A stretch of DNA of 21,746 bases, taken from CAZEFK01 sp964511405 (GTDB lineage: Bacteria > Pseudomonadota > Alphaproteobacteria > Elsterales > Elsteraceae). The stretch is from assembly GCA_964511405.1 (NCBI GenBank), contig CAZEFK010000124.1, forward strand, positions 1 through 21,746, in the 5' to 3' direction. This document shows, in pieces, positions 1-7,533 of the stretch. Positions within the stretch are counted from its first letter, which is position 1. Every line of letters begins with the position of its first letter. The translations under genes were made by a program, and so were the position numbers. The notes beneath the pieces were generated by a model. The model saw nothing but the letters and a program-made list of their open reading frames with translations. It searched no databases and was not told the origin of the DNA.

Positions 1-1320
1 GAATACCGTGCCGCGGCCAGGCTGCGACCGGATCGCGACCATGCCGTCATGGCTGAGCACGATGCCATGGACCATCGACAGCCCGAGCCCGGTGCCGCGG
101 CCGAGATCCTTGGTCGTGAAGAACGGATCGAAGATCTTCGACAGCAGCGTCAGGTCGATCCCCGATCCGGTGTCCTGGACCGACAGCAGGGCATAGGGGC
201 GGTCGGGCTCGCAGCGGCCGGCGGTGGCGCAGGCCGTGCCATCGGGGTCGGTCCACACGGTCGCGGCCGCGGCACCCGCCGCCGGGGTTGCCGCGGCCCG
301 GTGCAGCACGGGTGCGCCGGCCGGCATGACCCCGGTCCGGACCCGGATGGTGCCGGCCTCGCCGTGCAGGGCGTCGCGCGCATTCAGGCACAGGTTCATC
401 ACCACTTGGCCGATCTGGCTGCGGTCGGCGACCAGCTTCACCGGATCGGGGCCGGGGTCGTACTCCAGCCGGATCGCCGGCGGCAGCGCCACCGCGATCA
501 TCGGCAGGCACTCGGCCGCCGCATCCGACAGCAGGAAATGAGTGCGGGAGCCGCCGCGCTGGCGGGCGAAGGCGAGGATCCGTCCCACCAGCTCCTGGCC
601 GCGCTCGGCGACGCCGAGGATGCGCGTGGCATGGGCTCGGCTGGGATGATCGGGGGGCAGGTCGTCGGCGATGAGCGCGCCGAAGCCGGCGATCGAGCCC
701 AGGATGTTGTTGAAGTCGTGGGCGATGCCGCCCGCGAAGCGGCCCAGCGCCTCCAACTTGCTCGCTTCCTGGATCTGGCGCTCCAGGCGCGCGCGCTCGG
801 CCGCCTGGCGCCGCGCCTCGGCCTGGGCGCGCGTCCGCTCCAGCTCGGCCGCCGCGCGCGCCGCCACGATCTGCAGCAGCTGCGTGGCAAGTTCGGTGCG
901 CTCGCCCAGCGGCTTGCCGTCCATCAGCGCGATCAGGCCCAGCACCTGGCCTTGCGAATCCCACAACGGAATGCCGAGATAGCTGTCGACGCCCATCTCG
1001 ACCAGCAGCGTGTCCTGGGGGAACAGCTGCTGGACGCCGGTCGGATAGCAGCACAGCGACTTCTGGACGACGTTCTCGCAGGGCGTGCCGGCCAGCAGGT
1101 ACTGCAAGTTCGGAACGATGCTGCCCTTGGCGTACAGGGCGACGGTCTCGGCGACGCCGGCCTCGTCGCGCAGCTTGTCGATGATCACATAGTCGACGTC
1201 CAGCGCCTCGCCCAGATGGCGGGCGAGGGCCGACGGAAAGCCCTCGCCATCCAAGGTCCAACCCTTCTGGGCTACGAACTGAAGGGTCTCGTCGATCTCG
1301 CCGGCACCGGGCACGCGCAT
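1..1320 (-). CDS. GAF-domain sensor histidine kinase (3' end outside window)
   Basis: Two-component sensor kinase, 440 residues visible and still open at the left edge. The N-terminal half (about 10-160) reads as a GAF sensor domain, with segments such as YLGIPLWDSQGQVLGLIALM at 114-133. A charged helical linker (160-195) leads to the H-box GGIAHDFNN with phospho-acceptor His201. The ATPase domain follows: N-box VVMNLCLNARDAL (306-318), G1 DTGSGID (383-389), F-box DPFFTTK and G2 GRGTGLGLS (408-415). Between N-box and G1 lies an unusual Ala/Pro-rich loop of about 40 residues (332-372). No transmembrane helix is visible, so a soluble sensor is likely. The ATG at 1320 has AGGGAGAG upstream and an in-frame stop lies 27 nt before it. 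The last residues, GRGTVF, are the usual end of the ATPase fold, so any further part is a short tail or a receiver domain. Its signal and partner are unknown. Confidence 0.9.
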   Translation of the reverse strand, partial: MRVPGAGEIDETLQFVAQKGWTLDGEGFPSALARHLGEALDVDYVIIDKLRDEAGVAETVALYAKGSIVPNLQYLLAGTPCENVVQKSLCCYPTGVQQLFPQDTLLVEMGVDSYLGIPLWDSQGQVLGLIALMDGKPLGERTELATQLLQIVAARAAAELERTRAQAEARRQAAERARLERQIQEASKLEALGRFAGGIAHDFNNILGSIAGFGALIADDLPPDHPSRAHATRILGVAERGQELVGRILAFARQRGGSRTHFLLSDAAAECLPMIAVALPPAIRLEYDPGPDPVKLVADRSQIGQVVMNLCLNARDALHGEAGTIRVRTGVMPAGAPVLHRAAATPAAGAAAATVWTDPDGTACATAGRCEPDRPYALLSVQDTGSGIDLTLLSKIFDPFFTTKDLGRGTGLGLSMVHGIVLSHDGMVAIRSQPGRGTVF

Positions 1321-1442
1321 GGCGGCTCTCCCTACGCTGTCCGATCAGGGCCAGGCGTGACGCATCGATCCATCATAGTCATTCCGCATACGCAGCACGA
1401 GAGAGCATCACACCGGTTTGGGGGCAACCGTGCCGCAGCCGG

Positions 1443-2468
1443 TCAGGTCGGCATCGTCGCCCGCCAGCCCCAGCGCTCGGCCAATGCCAGGCACGCCTGC
1501 CAGCGGTCGACCGCTGACGTGGTCGACAGGCCGCGCAGCGAGGCCGCCGCCGCGGCGTGGCCGAGCCGCAGCGCGGCGTCGACGCTCCAGCCCTGGTGCA
1601 GGCCGTAGATCAGCCCTGCGGCGAAGGCGTCGCCGGCGCCGTTGGCGCTGACCAGCTCGGCGGCGGGCACCTGGACCGACGGCTGGCGCACGACCGCGCC
1701 GTCGCGGGCCACCGCCACCGCGCCCTGCGGAAAATGCACCGCCACCAACTGCATGGCGCCCCCGGCCAGGACCTGGCGGGCGGCGTCGACGCAGGCGGCG
1801 ACGTCGGTGGCGCCGCAGGCGAGGGTGGTCCTGCCGGCGATGGCGCCGATCTCGGTGTCGTTGACGATCAGCAGGTCGAGATGGGGCAGGCAGGGCCGGG
1901 CCAGAGCCGCGATCCGCTCGGGGGCCACGCTCACCAGCTCGAGGTTGGTCTCCAGGCCGGCCGCCCGCGCCGCCTTGAGCACGGCGACCCAGCCATTGGC
2001 CTCGCCGGCCCAGGGCGCGTCCATGACCGCATGAACGCCGGGCAGGCCCAGATGCAGCAGGCGCGCCTCGACCCCGGTGAAGTCGAAATGGTCGGGCGTC
2101 AGCAGCCGGGCGGTGCCCTGGTGATAGAGATGCGTGCGACGGCCGCTGCGGCGGGCGATGAAGGCATCGGTGAACTGGGTCGGCGCTGCGCCTGTGACCT
2201 GCAACCGGCGGCGGTCGATGCCGTGGCGGTCGGCCTCGGCCAGCAGGAAGCGGCCGTTCTCGTCATCGCCCACCAGCCCGATGGTCGCGACCGGGAAGTC
2301 CGGGTCCAGCGTCTTCAGGTCGATCGCCAGGTTGCTGCCCGAGCCGCCGTTGGCGCTGTCCAGGCGCAGGATCTCCACGGCCGCGTCCTCGCCGGGCCAG
2401 GCCTCGACCAGCTTGTTGTGGTCGACGCACCAGGTCCCGCCGGTGACGACGCCCCGGCGCAGGCTCAC
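1443..2468 (-). CDS. PfkB-family carbohydrate kinase
   Basis: Ribokinase/PfkB-type sugar or sugar-phosphate kinase, 341 aa, a normal length for the family. The N-terminal substrate-side glycine motif NGGSGSN is at 40-46. The C-terminal PfkB signature NGAGDAFAAG is at 276-285, with Asp280 as the expected catalytic base. The protein starts at GTG 2468, whose GTGA overlaps the TGA stop of the aldolase-like gene, so the two are translationally coupled. Reading the frame further upstream gives a longer open frame only because it shadows the aldolase gene. A kinase coupled to an aldolase-type barrel suggests phosphorylation of a sugar or sugar acid followed by C-C cleavage. The specific substrate cannot be told from sequence; 2-keto-3-deoxy sugar acid, tagatose-6-phosphate or fructose-1-phosphate type reactions are possible. 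Confidence 0.9.
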   Translation of the reverse strand: MSLRRGVVTGGTWCVDHNKLVEAWPGEDAAVEILRLDSANGGSGSNLAIDLKTLDPDFPVATIGLVGDDENGRFLLAEADRHGIDRRRLQVTGAAPTQFTDAFIARRSGRRTHLYHQGTARLLTPDHFDFTGVEARLLHLGLPGVHAVMDAPWAGEANGWVAVLKAARAAGLETNLELVSVAPERIAALARPCLPHLDLLIVNDTEIGAIAGRTTLACGATDVAACVDAARQVLAGGAMQLVAVHFPQGAVAVARDGAVVRQPSVQVPAAELVSANGAGDAFAAGLIYGLHQGWSVDAALRLGHAAAAASLRGLSTTSAVDRWQACLALAERWGWRATMPT

Positions 2469-3472
2469 GTCCGGTCCGGCCCGCTCTGGGCCGATTTGAG
2501 CGCCGCCTCGGTCACGACGTCGTCGTCCGCGAGCGGCCGCAGCGGCCGGATACCGGCGGCCTGCAGGGCGCCGTGATAGGCCCGGACGGCCTCGGACGGC
2601 ATCAGCGCGCCGTCGGCGACGCGGCGCATGGTGGCCACCATCTCGGTCGGCGACTCGGCCAGGTTGATCTTGCGCCCGAACAGCGCCACGCGCGCGCCGT
2701 AGCGCTCGGCCTGGTGCAGCAGCTCGAAGCAGTCGCGGGTGGTGCCGGCGCCGCCGCCCAGCACTCCGACGATCAGGGTCGGGTCGAAGGCGGCCAGCTC
2801 CTCCAGCGCCTTCGGGCCGTTGTAGGCGATTTTCAGGAACTGCGGCCGGTCGGCCCGGGTGACGCCGGCCAGGCAGCGCAGGATGCAGTCGTTGACGTAG
2901 TGCGGCACCAGCTCCGGGTCGATGCCGCAGTCGACGTTGGGGTTGAAGACTTCCAGGAAATATTTGAAGCCGTGCGCCGCGGCGTCGGCCCGGAAGGTGC
3001 CGAAGGCCTCCAGCGAGGCATGGTCGGCCTCGAGGTCGTTGTTGAAGGTGACCGAATAGAGGCCAAGATCGGTGAACGGCATCACCCGCGCCAGCGCGGC
3101 GGTGCGGAACGGCCGCGACGGCTGCTGGGCGTAGTGGGCGCCGCGCATCACCCAGATGTCGGTGGTGTCGTTGGCGCGGATGGCCGGCTTGACCCGGCTG
3201 CCGCGGAAGGCGCCGTCCTCGACCAGCCGCTCCAGGTTCGAGGCCGACACCAGCATGATGTCGACGATGTCCTGAGCGACGATCGCGCGGATCTGGTCCA
3301 GGAACTCGGCGCGGGTGCGATAGCGCGTCCAGCTGCCGTCGGGCGCGCGGTGGGGGCCGGTGCTGGTCAGGGCCGGGCCCATGTCGCCGTCCTTGGCGTC
3401 GGCGATGATGAAGTCGCGGCGGCTGTACTGCCCGGCCCGGATGCGGGCGAGCTTCTCGTCGAGGCGGGTCAT
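2465..3472 (-). CDS. Class I (DhnA/LacD-like) aldolase family beta/alpha-barrel protein
   Basis: A 335-aa soluble protein that I read as a TIM-barrel aldolase of the DhnA/DeoC/LacD type. Supporting segments are FLKIAYNGP (212-220), whose Lys214 sits where a Schiff-base lysine would be expected, a glycine-rich phosphate-binding loop GVLGGGAGTT (236-245) and LFGRKINLAES (264-274). The chosen ATG at 3472 has GGAG eight bases upstream; the upstream frame adds only nine residues without a better ribosome site. It is the first gene of a minus-strand pair with the PfkB kinase (4-nt overlap), so a sugar-phosphate substrate is inferred. No closer family was recognised. A generic annotation such as sugar-phosphate aldolase is the most that the sequence supports. 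Confidence 0.7.
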   Translation of the reverse strand: MTRLDEKLARIRAGQYSRRDFIIADAKDGDMGPALTSTGPHRAPDGSWTRYRTRAEFLDQIRAIVAQDIVDIMLVSASNLERLVEDGAFRGSRVKPAIRANDTTDIWVMRGAHYAQQPSRPFRTAALARVMPFTDLGLYSVTFNNDLEADHASLEAFGTFRADAAAHGFKYFLEVFNPNVDCGIDPELVPHYVNDCILRCLAGVTRADRPQFLKIAYNGPKALEELAAFDPTLIVGVLGGGAGTTRDCFELLHQAERYGARVALFGRKINLAESPTEMVATMRRVADGALMPSEAVRAYHGALQAAGIRPLRPLADDDVVTEAALKSAQSGPDRT

Positions 3473-3505
3473 GGCGGTCTCCGATGGCAGCCCCGGCAAG
3501 CCTAT

Positions 3506-3517
3506 GGAGCGCGCTCC
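3506..3517. promoter_or_regulatory. Perfect 12-bp palindrome in divergent promoter region
   Basis: GGAGCGCGCTCC is a perfect palindrome, 34 bp upstream of the aldolase start and 83 bp upstream of the YbhB start, in the 127-bp divergent spacer. It could be an operator for the aldolase/kinase pair or simply a GC-rich chance hairpin. No cognate regulator gene is adjacent. Confidence 0.25.
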
Positions 3518-3599
3518 GTCCCCGCAAGCGGCCGGAACCTTTGCGCCGGCGCCTCTATTGCACTGGCATCACGGCCCGCATCATCGATGGAGGGGAGCC

Positions 3600-4064
3600 A
3601 TGGCTTTCGCGCTCAGCAGTGCGGCGTTCCGCAATGGCGAGCCGATCCCGGCGAAGTATACGGCAGACGGCCAGAACCTGTCGCCGCCGCTGGCCTGGAC
3701 CGATGCGCCGCCCGACACCCGCAGCTTCGCCCTGATCGTCGAAGATCCTGATGCGCCGTCGGGGACCTTCCGGCATTGGGGGCTCTACAACATCGCCGGC
3801 CGGCAGTCGGCCCTGCCCGAAGGGATCGGACAGGGTGCTGCGGCCGAAGCCCTGGGCCAGGCGGTCAACGATTTCGGGCATCAGCGCTATGACGGCCCGG
3901 CGCCGCCCAAGGACCACAAGACCCACCATTACCATTTCCGGATCGCCGCCCTCGACGTCGAGGACCTGACCGAGCGGCCGGATACCGCCGTCGCCGACCT
4001 GTGGTCCGGCATCCAGGACCATATGCTGGCCTATGCCGAGCTGGTCGGCACCTACTCGCGCTGA
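3600..4064 (+). CDS. YbhB/YbcL family Raf-kinase-inhibitor-like protein
   Basis: A 154-aa cytoplasmic protein of the PEBP (phosphatidylethanolamine-binding) fold. The family hallmarks are in order: KYTADGQNLSPPLAW (19-33), the DPDAPSGTFRHW block (49-60) that forms the ligand pocket, and the late YHFRIAALD strand (115-123). The length matches bacterial YbhB. The ATG is preceded by GGAGGGGAGCC, a strong ribosome site. The biochemical role of bacterial YbhB proteins is unknown, so no reaction is assigned. It appears to be monocistronic and divergent from the aldolase/kinase pair. The GntR regulator downstream starts about 110 bp later on the same strand. Confidence 0.93.
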   Translation: MAFALSSAAFRNGEPIPAKYTADGQNLSPPLAWTDAPPDTRSFALIVEDPDAPSGTFRHWGLYNIAGRQSALPEGIGQGAAAEALGQAVNDFGHQRYDGPAPPKDHKTHHYHFRIAALDVEDLTERPDTAVADLWSGIQDHMLAYAELVGTYSR

Positions 4065-4174
4065 GGGTGGGATGCGCGGCTGCGGCAGCTGGGGTAATGC
4101 TCTGGGCGGAAGCCGGGAGACCGTCGTTGCGCCGCAGCCGAGCCGAGCCGTTGCAGGGGGTCGCCCTGGAGCCC

Positions 4175-4873
4175 GTGTCGTCCCGCCAGACGGTCCAGGA
4201 CACGGTCTATCAGCGCCTTGCCCATGCCCTCATGACCGGGCGCTTCAATCCCGGTCAGGCCCTGACCATCGCGTCCCTGTCCGAGCTGTTCGGCACCAGC
4301 CACATGCCGGTGCGCGAGGCGCTGCGCCGGCTGGCCGCGGAGAATGCGGTCGAGATCGTGTCGACGGGCTCGGCCTGCGTGCCGCAGGTGTCGCAGGCGC
4401 GGCTCGACGACCTGTTCGAGGCCCGCGTCCTGGTCGAAGGGGCGGCCGCCGAGAAGGCGGCGCCCCGGGCGTCGCCGGCGCTGATCCGCGCGCTCGAGCG
4501 CAGCATCGTCGACCAGCTGGCGGCCGGCCGCGAGAGCGGCGTGCATGCGATGCTGGAGCAGAACCAGGCGTTCCACTTCGCGCTCTACCAGGCCGCCGGC
4601 TCCGATGTCCTGGTTCAGCTGATCGGAGCGCTGTGGCTGCGCTTCGGCCCCTACCTGCGGCTTCTGACCCAACACATGGAGCCGCTGGTGCGGACCGGCG
4701 ACGCGGACGGCGGTGCCGACGCCTTCACGCGCCATCATCGGGCCGTGGTCGCGGCGCTCAAGGCGGGCGATGCCGCGCAAGTCCGCGCCAGCCTGGTCGC
4801 CGATATCGTCGACACCCAAACGCTGCTGCGGGCCTTGCTGCCGCCGGAACTGGCCGGGATCACAGGGCGTTGA
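4175..4873 (+). CDS. GntR family (FadR/FCD subgroup) transcriptional regulator
   Basis: A 232-aa DNA-binding regulator. The N-terminal winged helix-turn-helix (about 5-70) includes LSELFGTSHMPVREALRRLA, the typical GntR recognition-helix region. The C-terminal all-helical FCD ligand domain has the usual acidic and histidine positions: DDLFEAR, QAFHFALYQ and HHRAVVAAL. The start is uncertain. GTG 4175, with TGGAG upstream, gives a family-typical N-terminus; the in-frame ATG at 4097 would add 26 atypical residues. Its 3' end overlaps the convergent aminotransferase gene by 14 bp. FCD regulators usually sense small organic acids or amino-acid derivatives, so control of the adjacent aminotransferase/racemase pair is plausible but inferred. 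Confidence 0.88.
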   Translation: MSSRQTVQDTVYQRLAHALMTGRFNPGQALTIASLSELFGTSHMPVREALRRLAAENAVEIVSTGSACVPQVSQARLDDLFEARVLVEGAAAEKAAPRASPALIRALERSIVDQLAAGRESGVHAMLEQNQAFHFALYQAAGSDVLVQLIGALWLRFGPYLRLLTQHMEPLVRTGDADGGADAFTRHHRAVVAALKAGDAAQVRASLVADIVDTQTLLRALLPPELAGITGR

Positions 4874-6044
4874 AGATCGCGCCCAATCGGTCCATGGCCT
4901 CGCTCAGCCGCGCCTCGGACTCCGAGCCGAAGCACAGCCGCAGGTGGCCTTCGCCGGCGGCGCCGTAGAAGCGGCCCGCCTCGACCACCACCCCGGCCTG
5001 GTCCAGGATCCGGTCGGCCAGGTCCTGCGACGCGAGGCCGGTTTCCCGGATGTCCGGGAACGCATAGATGGTGCCTTCGGGCAGGGCGCAGCGCACGCCC
5101 GGCATCTGGTTCAGCCGTTCGATCATCAGGTCGCGCCTGGCGCGGTCGCGGGCGACCAGATCGGCCAGCACCGCCTCGGGCCCGGTGATCGCGGCCAGGG
5201 CGCCGGCCTGCACGAAGCTGTTCACATGGGCCACGTCGTTGGCCGTGACCTTCAGCAAGCCCGGCATCAGCCAGACCGGCGCCGCCAGGTAGCCGATGCG
5301 CCAGCCGTCCATGGCGTAGGACTTGGTGAAGGCGAACATCGAGACCGTTCGCTCGGCCATGCCCGGCAGGGACGCGATGCTGACATGCCGGGCGCCGTCG
5401 AAGACGATGTCCTCGTAGACCTCGTCCGCGATCACCATCAGGTCGTGCCGGATCGCCAGATCCGCGAGGCCCGCGAGCTCGGCCCGGCTGTAGACGCGGC
5501 CGGTCGGGTTGACCGGGTTGACCAGCACGATCGCGCGCGTGCGCGGCGTGACCGCTGGTTCGATCAGCTCGGGCCGGATCGAGAACCGGTCGGTGGCGTC
5601 AAGCGGTGCGATCACCGGGCGGGCCCCGGCCAGCTCGATCTTGCCGATATGCTGCGGGTAGTAGGGCGCCAGCAGGATCGCCTCGTCGCCGGGATCGAGC
5701 AGCGCCAGGAACGCGGCGAACGCGGCGTGGGTCAGGCCGTTGGTGACCAGCACCTGGTCGGCCTCGACGGCGATGCCGTTGCGCCGGCGCAGCTTGTCGG
5801 CCAGGGCCGCGCGCAGCGCCGGGCGGCCGGGCAGCTCGCTGTAATGGACATCGCCCCGCAGCAAGGCCGCGATGGCGGCCTGCTTGATCGGCTCGGGCGT
5901 GTCGGCGTGCGGGCGGCCGACCTCCAGATGGATCAGGTCGCGCCCGCTGCCCAGGGCCGCGGCCTTCTCATACATGCCGAAGGATTTCGGCGACGACTCG
6001 GCGATGCGCCGGGCGACGCGCCGGCCCTCCGTCCTTCGGATCAC
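4860..6044 (-). CDS. Class I/II PLP-dependent aminotransferase
   Basis: A 394-aa fold-type I pyridoxal-phosphate aminotransferase of the aspartate-aminotransferase group. Visible landmarks are LEVGRPHADTP near the N-terminus, the PLP/substrate motif VNPVNPTG (175-182), ADEVYED (206-212) with the pyridine-nitrogen Asp207, and FTKSYAMDGWRIGY with Schiff-base Lys241. A C-terminal arginine in LRLCFGSE is expected to hold the substrate carboxylate. I chose GTG 6044 because AAGGAG lies seven bases upstream. The ATG at 6092 would add 16 residues and places the start inside the palindromic promoter element. Transcription is divergent from the racemase-like gene, suggesting amino-acid or amino-acid-derivative metabolism. 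The substrate cannot be assigned from sequence. Confidence 0.92.
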   Translation of the reverse strand: MIRRTEGRRVARRIAESSPKSFGMYEKAAALGSGRDLIHLEVGRPHADTPEPIKQAAIAALLRGDVHYSELPGRPALRAALADKLRRRNGIAVEADQVLVTNGLTHAAFAAFLALLDPGDEAILLAPYYPQHIGKIELAGARPVIAPLDATDRFSIRPELIEPAVTPRTRAIVLVNPVNPTGRVYSRAELAGLADLAIRHDLMVIADEVYEDIVFDGARHVSIASLPGMAERTVSMFAFTKSYAMDGWRIGYLAAPVWLMPGLLKVTANDVAHVNSFVQAGALAAITGPEAVLADLVARDRARRDLMIERLNQMPGVRCALPEGTIYAFPDIRETGLASQDLADRILDQAGVVVEAGRFYGAAGEGHLRLCFGSESEARLSEAMDRLGAIFNAL

Positions 6045-6074
6045 GCTGCTCTCCTTGGGTCGTGATTCCGCATA

Positions 6075-6100
6075 TTGCGATCGTTTGATCAAATGCGCAA
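6075..6100. promoter_or_regulatory. Nested palindrome, putative operator between aminotransferase and racemase-like genes
   Basis: The divergent spacer holds a perfect 10-bp palindrome TTTGATCAAA (6084-6093), flanked by the inverted arms TTGCG (6075-6079) and CGCAA (6096-6100), which are offset by two bases. It is AT-rich relative to the surroundings and sits where a shared operator or promoter would be. The nearby GntR/FCD regulator is the natural candidate to bind it. Assignment is inferred from position and symmetry only. Confidence 0.35.
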
Positions 6101-6129
6101 GCTAGCGGCTCCACGATCGAGGCCAGGAC

Positions 6130-6915
6130 ATGACAGCGCGCATCTATCGGATCTGGGCGCAGGGCGGCACCGACCGGATCGGCCATGCCCCCTACCTGCA
6201 GGTTCTGCTGCCCCATCTGCAGGCGGTGCTGGACCCCGGCTTCGCGCTGGAGTTCCAGACCATCACGCCGTCGATCACGACCACCCACGCCCTGGCCGAA
6301 GCCCGCTTCGCGCGCGCCGCCATCCGCGGCGCCATCGAGGCGCAGCGCCAGGGCTACGACGCTTATTTCATGAACCACTTCCAGGACGCCGGCCTCCAAG
6401 AGGCGCGCGCCGCCGTCGAGATCCCGGTGCTGGGGCTGGGCGAGGCGACCCTGCTTCATGCCTGCACGCTGGGCCGCAAGCTGGGGCTGGTCGCGATCAA
6501 CCCGGCCTTCGTGCCCTGGCACGAGGAGCAGGTTGTCCGCTACGGCCTCGGCCAGCGCGTGGCCGGGGTACGCACGCTCGACGCCCGCATCAGCGACTAC
6601 ATGGCGGCGTTCGCGGATCCCGCGGTGCGCGCCCGGCTGCAGGCGGCGTTCCTGGCAGAAGCACGGGCGCTACTCGCCCAGGGGGCCGACGTGATCGTGC
6701 CGACCGGCGGCATCCCCATGATGCTGTTCGCGTCAGACCCTGGCGCCGCGGTCGACGGCGCCCCGATCGTCAACGGCATCACGGTGGTGGTGAAGGCCGC
6801 CGAAATGGCCGTCAAGCTGCGGCGGCTGAGCGGCTTGGGCCCCAGCCGCCGCCCGAGCTCCGGCTATGCCTTGCCCGACGAGCGGACCATCGCCGAGTTT
6901 TTGGAGCCAGGTTGA
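6130..6915 (+). CDS. Asp/Glu/hydantoin racemase family protein lacking both catalytic cysteines
   Basis: A 261-aa protein with the two-domain racemase fold. The segment YDAYFMNHFQDAGLQEAR (76-93) followed by IPVLGLGEATLLHA aligns by eye with hydantoin racemase, where the pattern is ACFxDPGL then IPVxGIGEA. The second-half motif ADVIVPTGGIPMM (186-198) stands where active members have LGCAGM. Thus the first catalytic Cys position reads His83 and the second reads Thr/Gly (192-194). The only cysteine is Cys112, outside both motifs. Classical two-cysteine racemisation therefore looks impossible, and another activity such as isomerase, decarboxylase or lyase chemistry, or a binding role, is more likely. 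The gene is divergent from the PLP aminotransferase and convergent with hicB. The ATG at 6130 has only a weak AGG upstream. Confidence 0.82.
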   Translation: MTARIYRIWAQGGTDRIGHAPYLQVLLPHLQAVLDPGFALEFQTITPSITTTHALAEARFARAAIRGAIEAQRQGYDAYFMNHFQDAGLQEARAAVEIPVLGLGEATLLHACTLGRKLGLVAINPAFVPWHEEQVVRYGLGQRVAGVRTLDARISDYMAAFADPAVRARLQAAFLAEARALLAQGADVIVPTGGIPMMLFASDPGAAVDGAPIVNGITVVVKAAEMAVKLRRLSGLGPSRRPSSGYALPDERTIAEFLEPG

Positions 6916-6939
6916 GCGGGCTGGAGCCGGGCCGAGTGT

Positions 6940-7323
6940 TCAGGCCGAGAGCTTCTGCTCGGCGGCCTCGACCAGGAACCGCGAGCGATTGCCGCCGCTG
7001 ACGGCGTCGATGCGGCCGAGCAGGTGCCGCGGGATCATCACATTGACCCGTTCGGACCGCAGCAGGGCGGGATCGAGCTCGACCAGGAACAGCACGGCGT
7101 CGCCGCGGTGCGGGTCGCCGGCCAGCTGGTCCATGGTCGAGGGGGCCGGCACCGGCTGACCCATTTCCTGCAGCACGGACACATGGCCGGCGAGCGCCTC
7201 GGCCGCCATGGCGCGCGCCTCGTCCATCGACCGGCCGCCGCTGATGCAGCCGGGCAGATCGGGGAACTCCACGCCGTAGTCGCTGGTCGGGTCCTTGCGC
7301 AGATAGGCGATATAGGCGGTCAT
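6940..7323 (-). CDS. hicB: HicB family antitoxin with C-terminal ribbon-helix-helix domain
   Basis: A 127-aa antitoxin of the type II HicAB system. Residues 1-60 form the HicB partial RNase-H-like fold: YIAYLRKD, YGVEFPDLPGC at 16-26, and GRSMDEARAMAAEAL at 30-44. Residues 92-127 (RVNVMIPRHLLGRIDAVS, then SRFLVEAAEQKL) look like a ribbon-helix-helix DNA-binding domain, giving autoregulation. The ATG has GGAG eight bases upstream, and the gene begins 17 bp after hicA ends, so the two are co-transcribed in the usual toxin-first order. The gene is convergent with the racemase-like gene. HicB would neutralise HicA and repress the operon. Confidence 0.93.
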   Translation of the reverse strand: MTAYIAYLRKDPTSDYGVEFPDLPGCISGGRSMDEARAMAAEALAGHVSVLQEMGQPVPAPSTMDQLAGDPHRGDAVLFLVELDPALLRSERVNVMIPRHLLGRIDAVSGGNRSRFLVEAAEQKLSA

Positions 7324-7340
7324 GTCGGCTCCTATGGGCG

Positions 7341-7532
7341 CTATCTCGTGAGCTTCAGGCCGGTCTGCCGCTCGATCGCCTTCACGGTGCCGATCGGCAG
7401 GTCGGGCTTGGGATGCGGCACTGTGGCGATGCCCGGCTTGGCCGGATGGACGAAGTGGTGGTGGCTGCCGGTAGTGCGCTTCAAGACCCAGCCGTCGTCC
7501 TGGAGTGCCCTAATGATTTCCCGGCTGTGCAT
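7341..7532 (-). CDS. hicA: HicA family mRNA interferase toxin
   Basis: A 63-aa double-stranded-RNA-binding-like toxin that degrades mRNA in known members. The family pattern is intact: SREIIRALQDDGWVLKR, then TTGSHHHFVHP with His24 at the catalytic position, then VPHPKPDLPIGTVKAIERQTGL. I chose ATG 7532 over the in-frame ATG 7553 because HicA proteins typically begin two or three residues before the (S)xExIxxL helix. Neither start has a strong Shine-Dalgarno sequence, as is common for toxins kept at low expression. The intact active site and intact partner suggest a functional module. Confidence 0.92.
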   Translation of the reverse strand: MHSREIIRALQDDGWVLKRTTGSHHHFVHPAKPGIATVPHPKPDLPIGTVKAIERQTGLKLTR

Positions 7533-7533
7533 A

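Noticed and set aside
49..1608. Long plus-strand open frame (519 codons) opposite the histidine kinase
   Set aside because: Antisense shadow caused by high GC3; the minus-strand frame from 1320 gives a clear GAF/HisKA/HATPase protein, and the plus-strand translation has no recognisable domain.
1443..3527. A single 694-codon minus-strand frame that would fuse extra sequence to the PfkB kinase
   Set aside because: The upstream part is an out-of-frame shadow of the aldolase-like gene; the kinase proper begins at the GTG overlapping the aldolase stop.
4713..6065. A 450-codon plus-strand frame opposite the aminotransferase
   Set aside because: Shadow frame with low-complexity Arg/Gln/Gly/Ala-rich translation; the minus strand encodes a complete aminotransferase.
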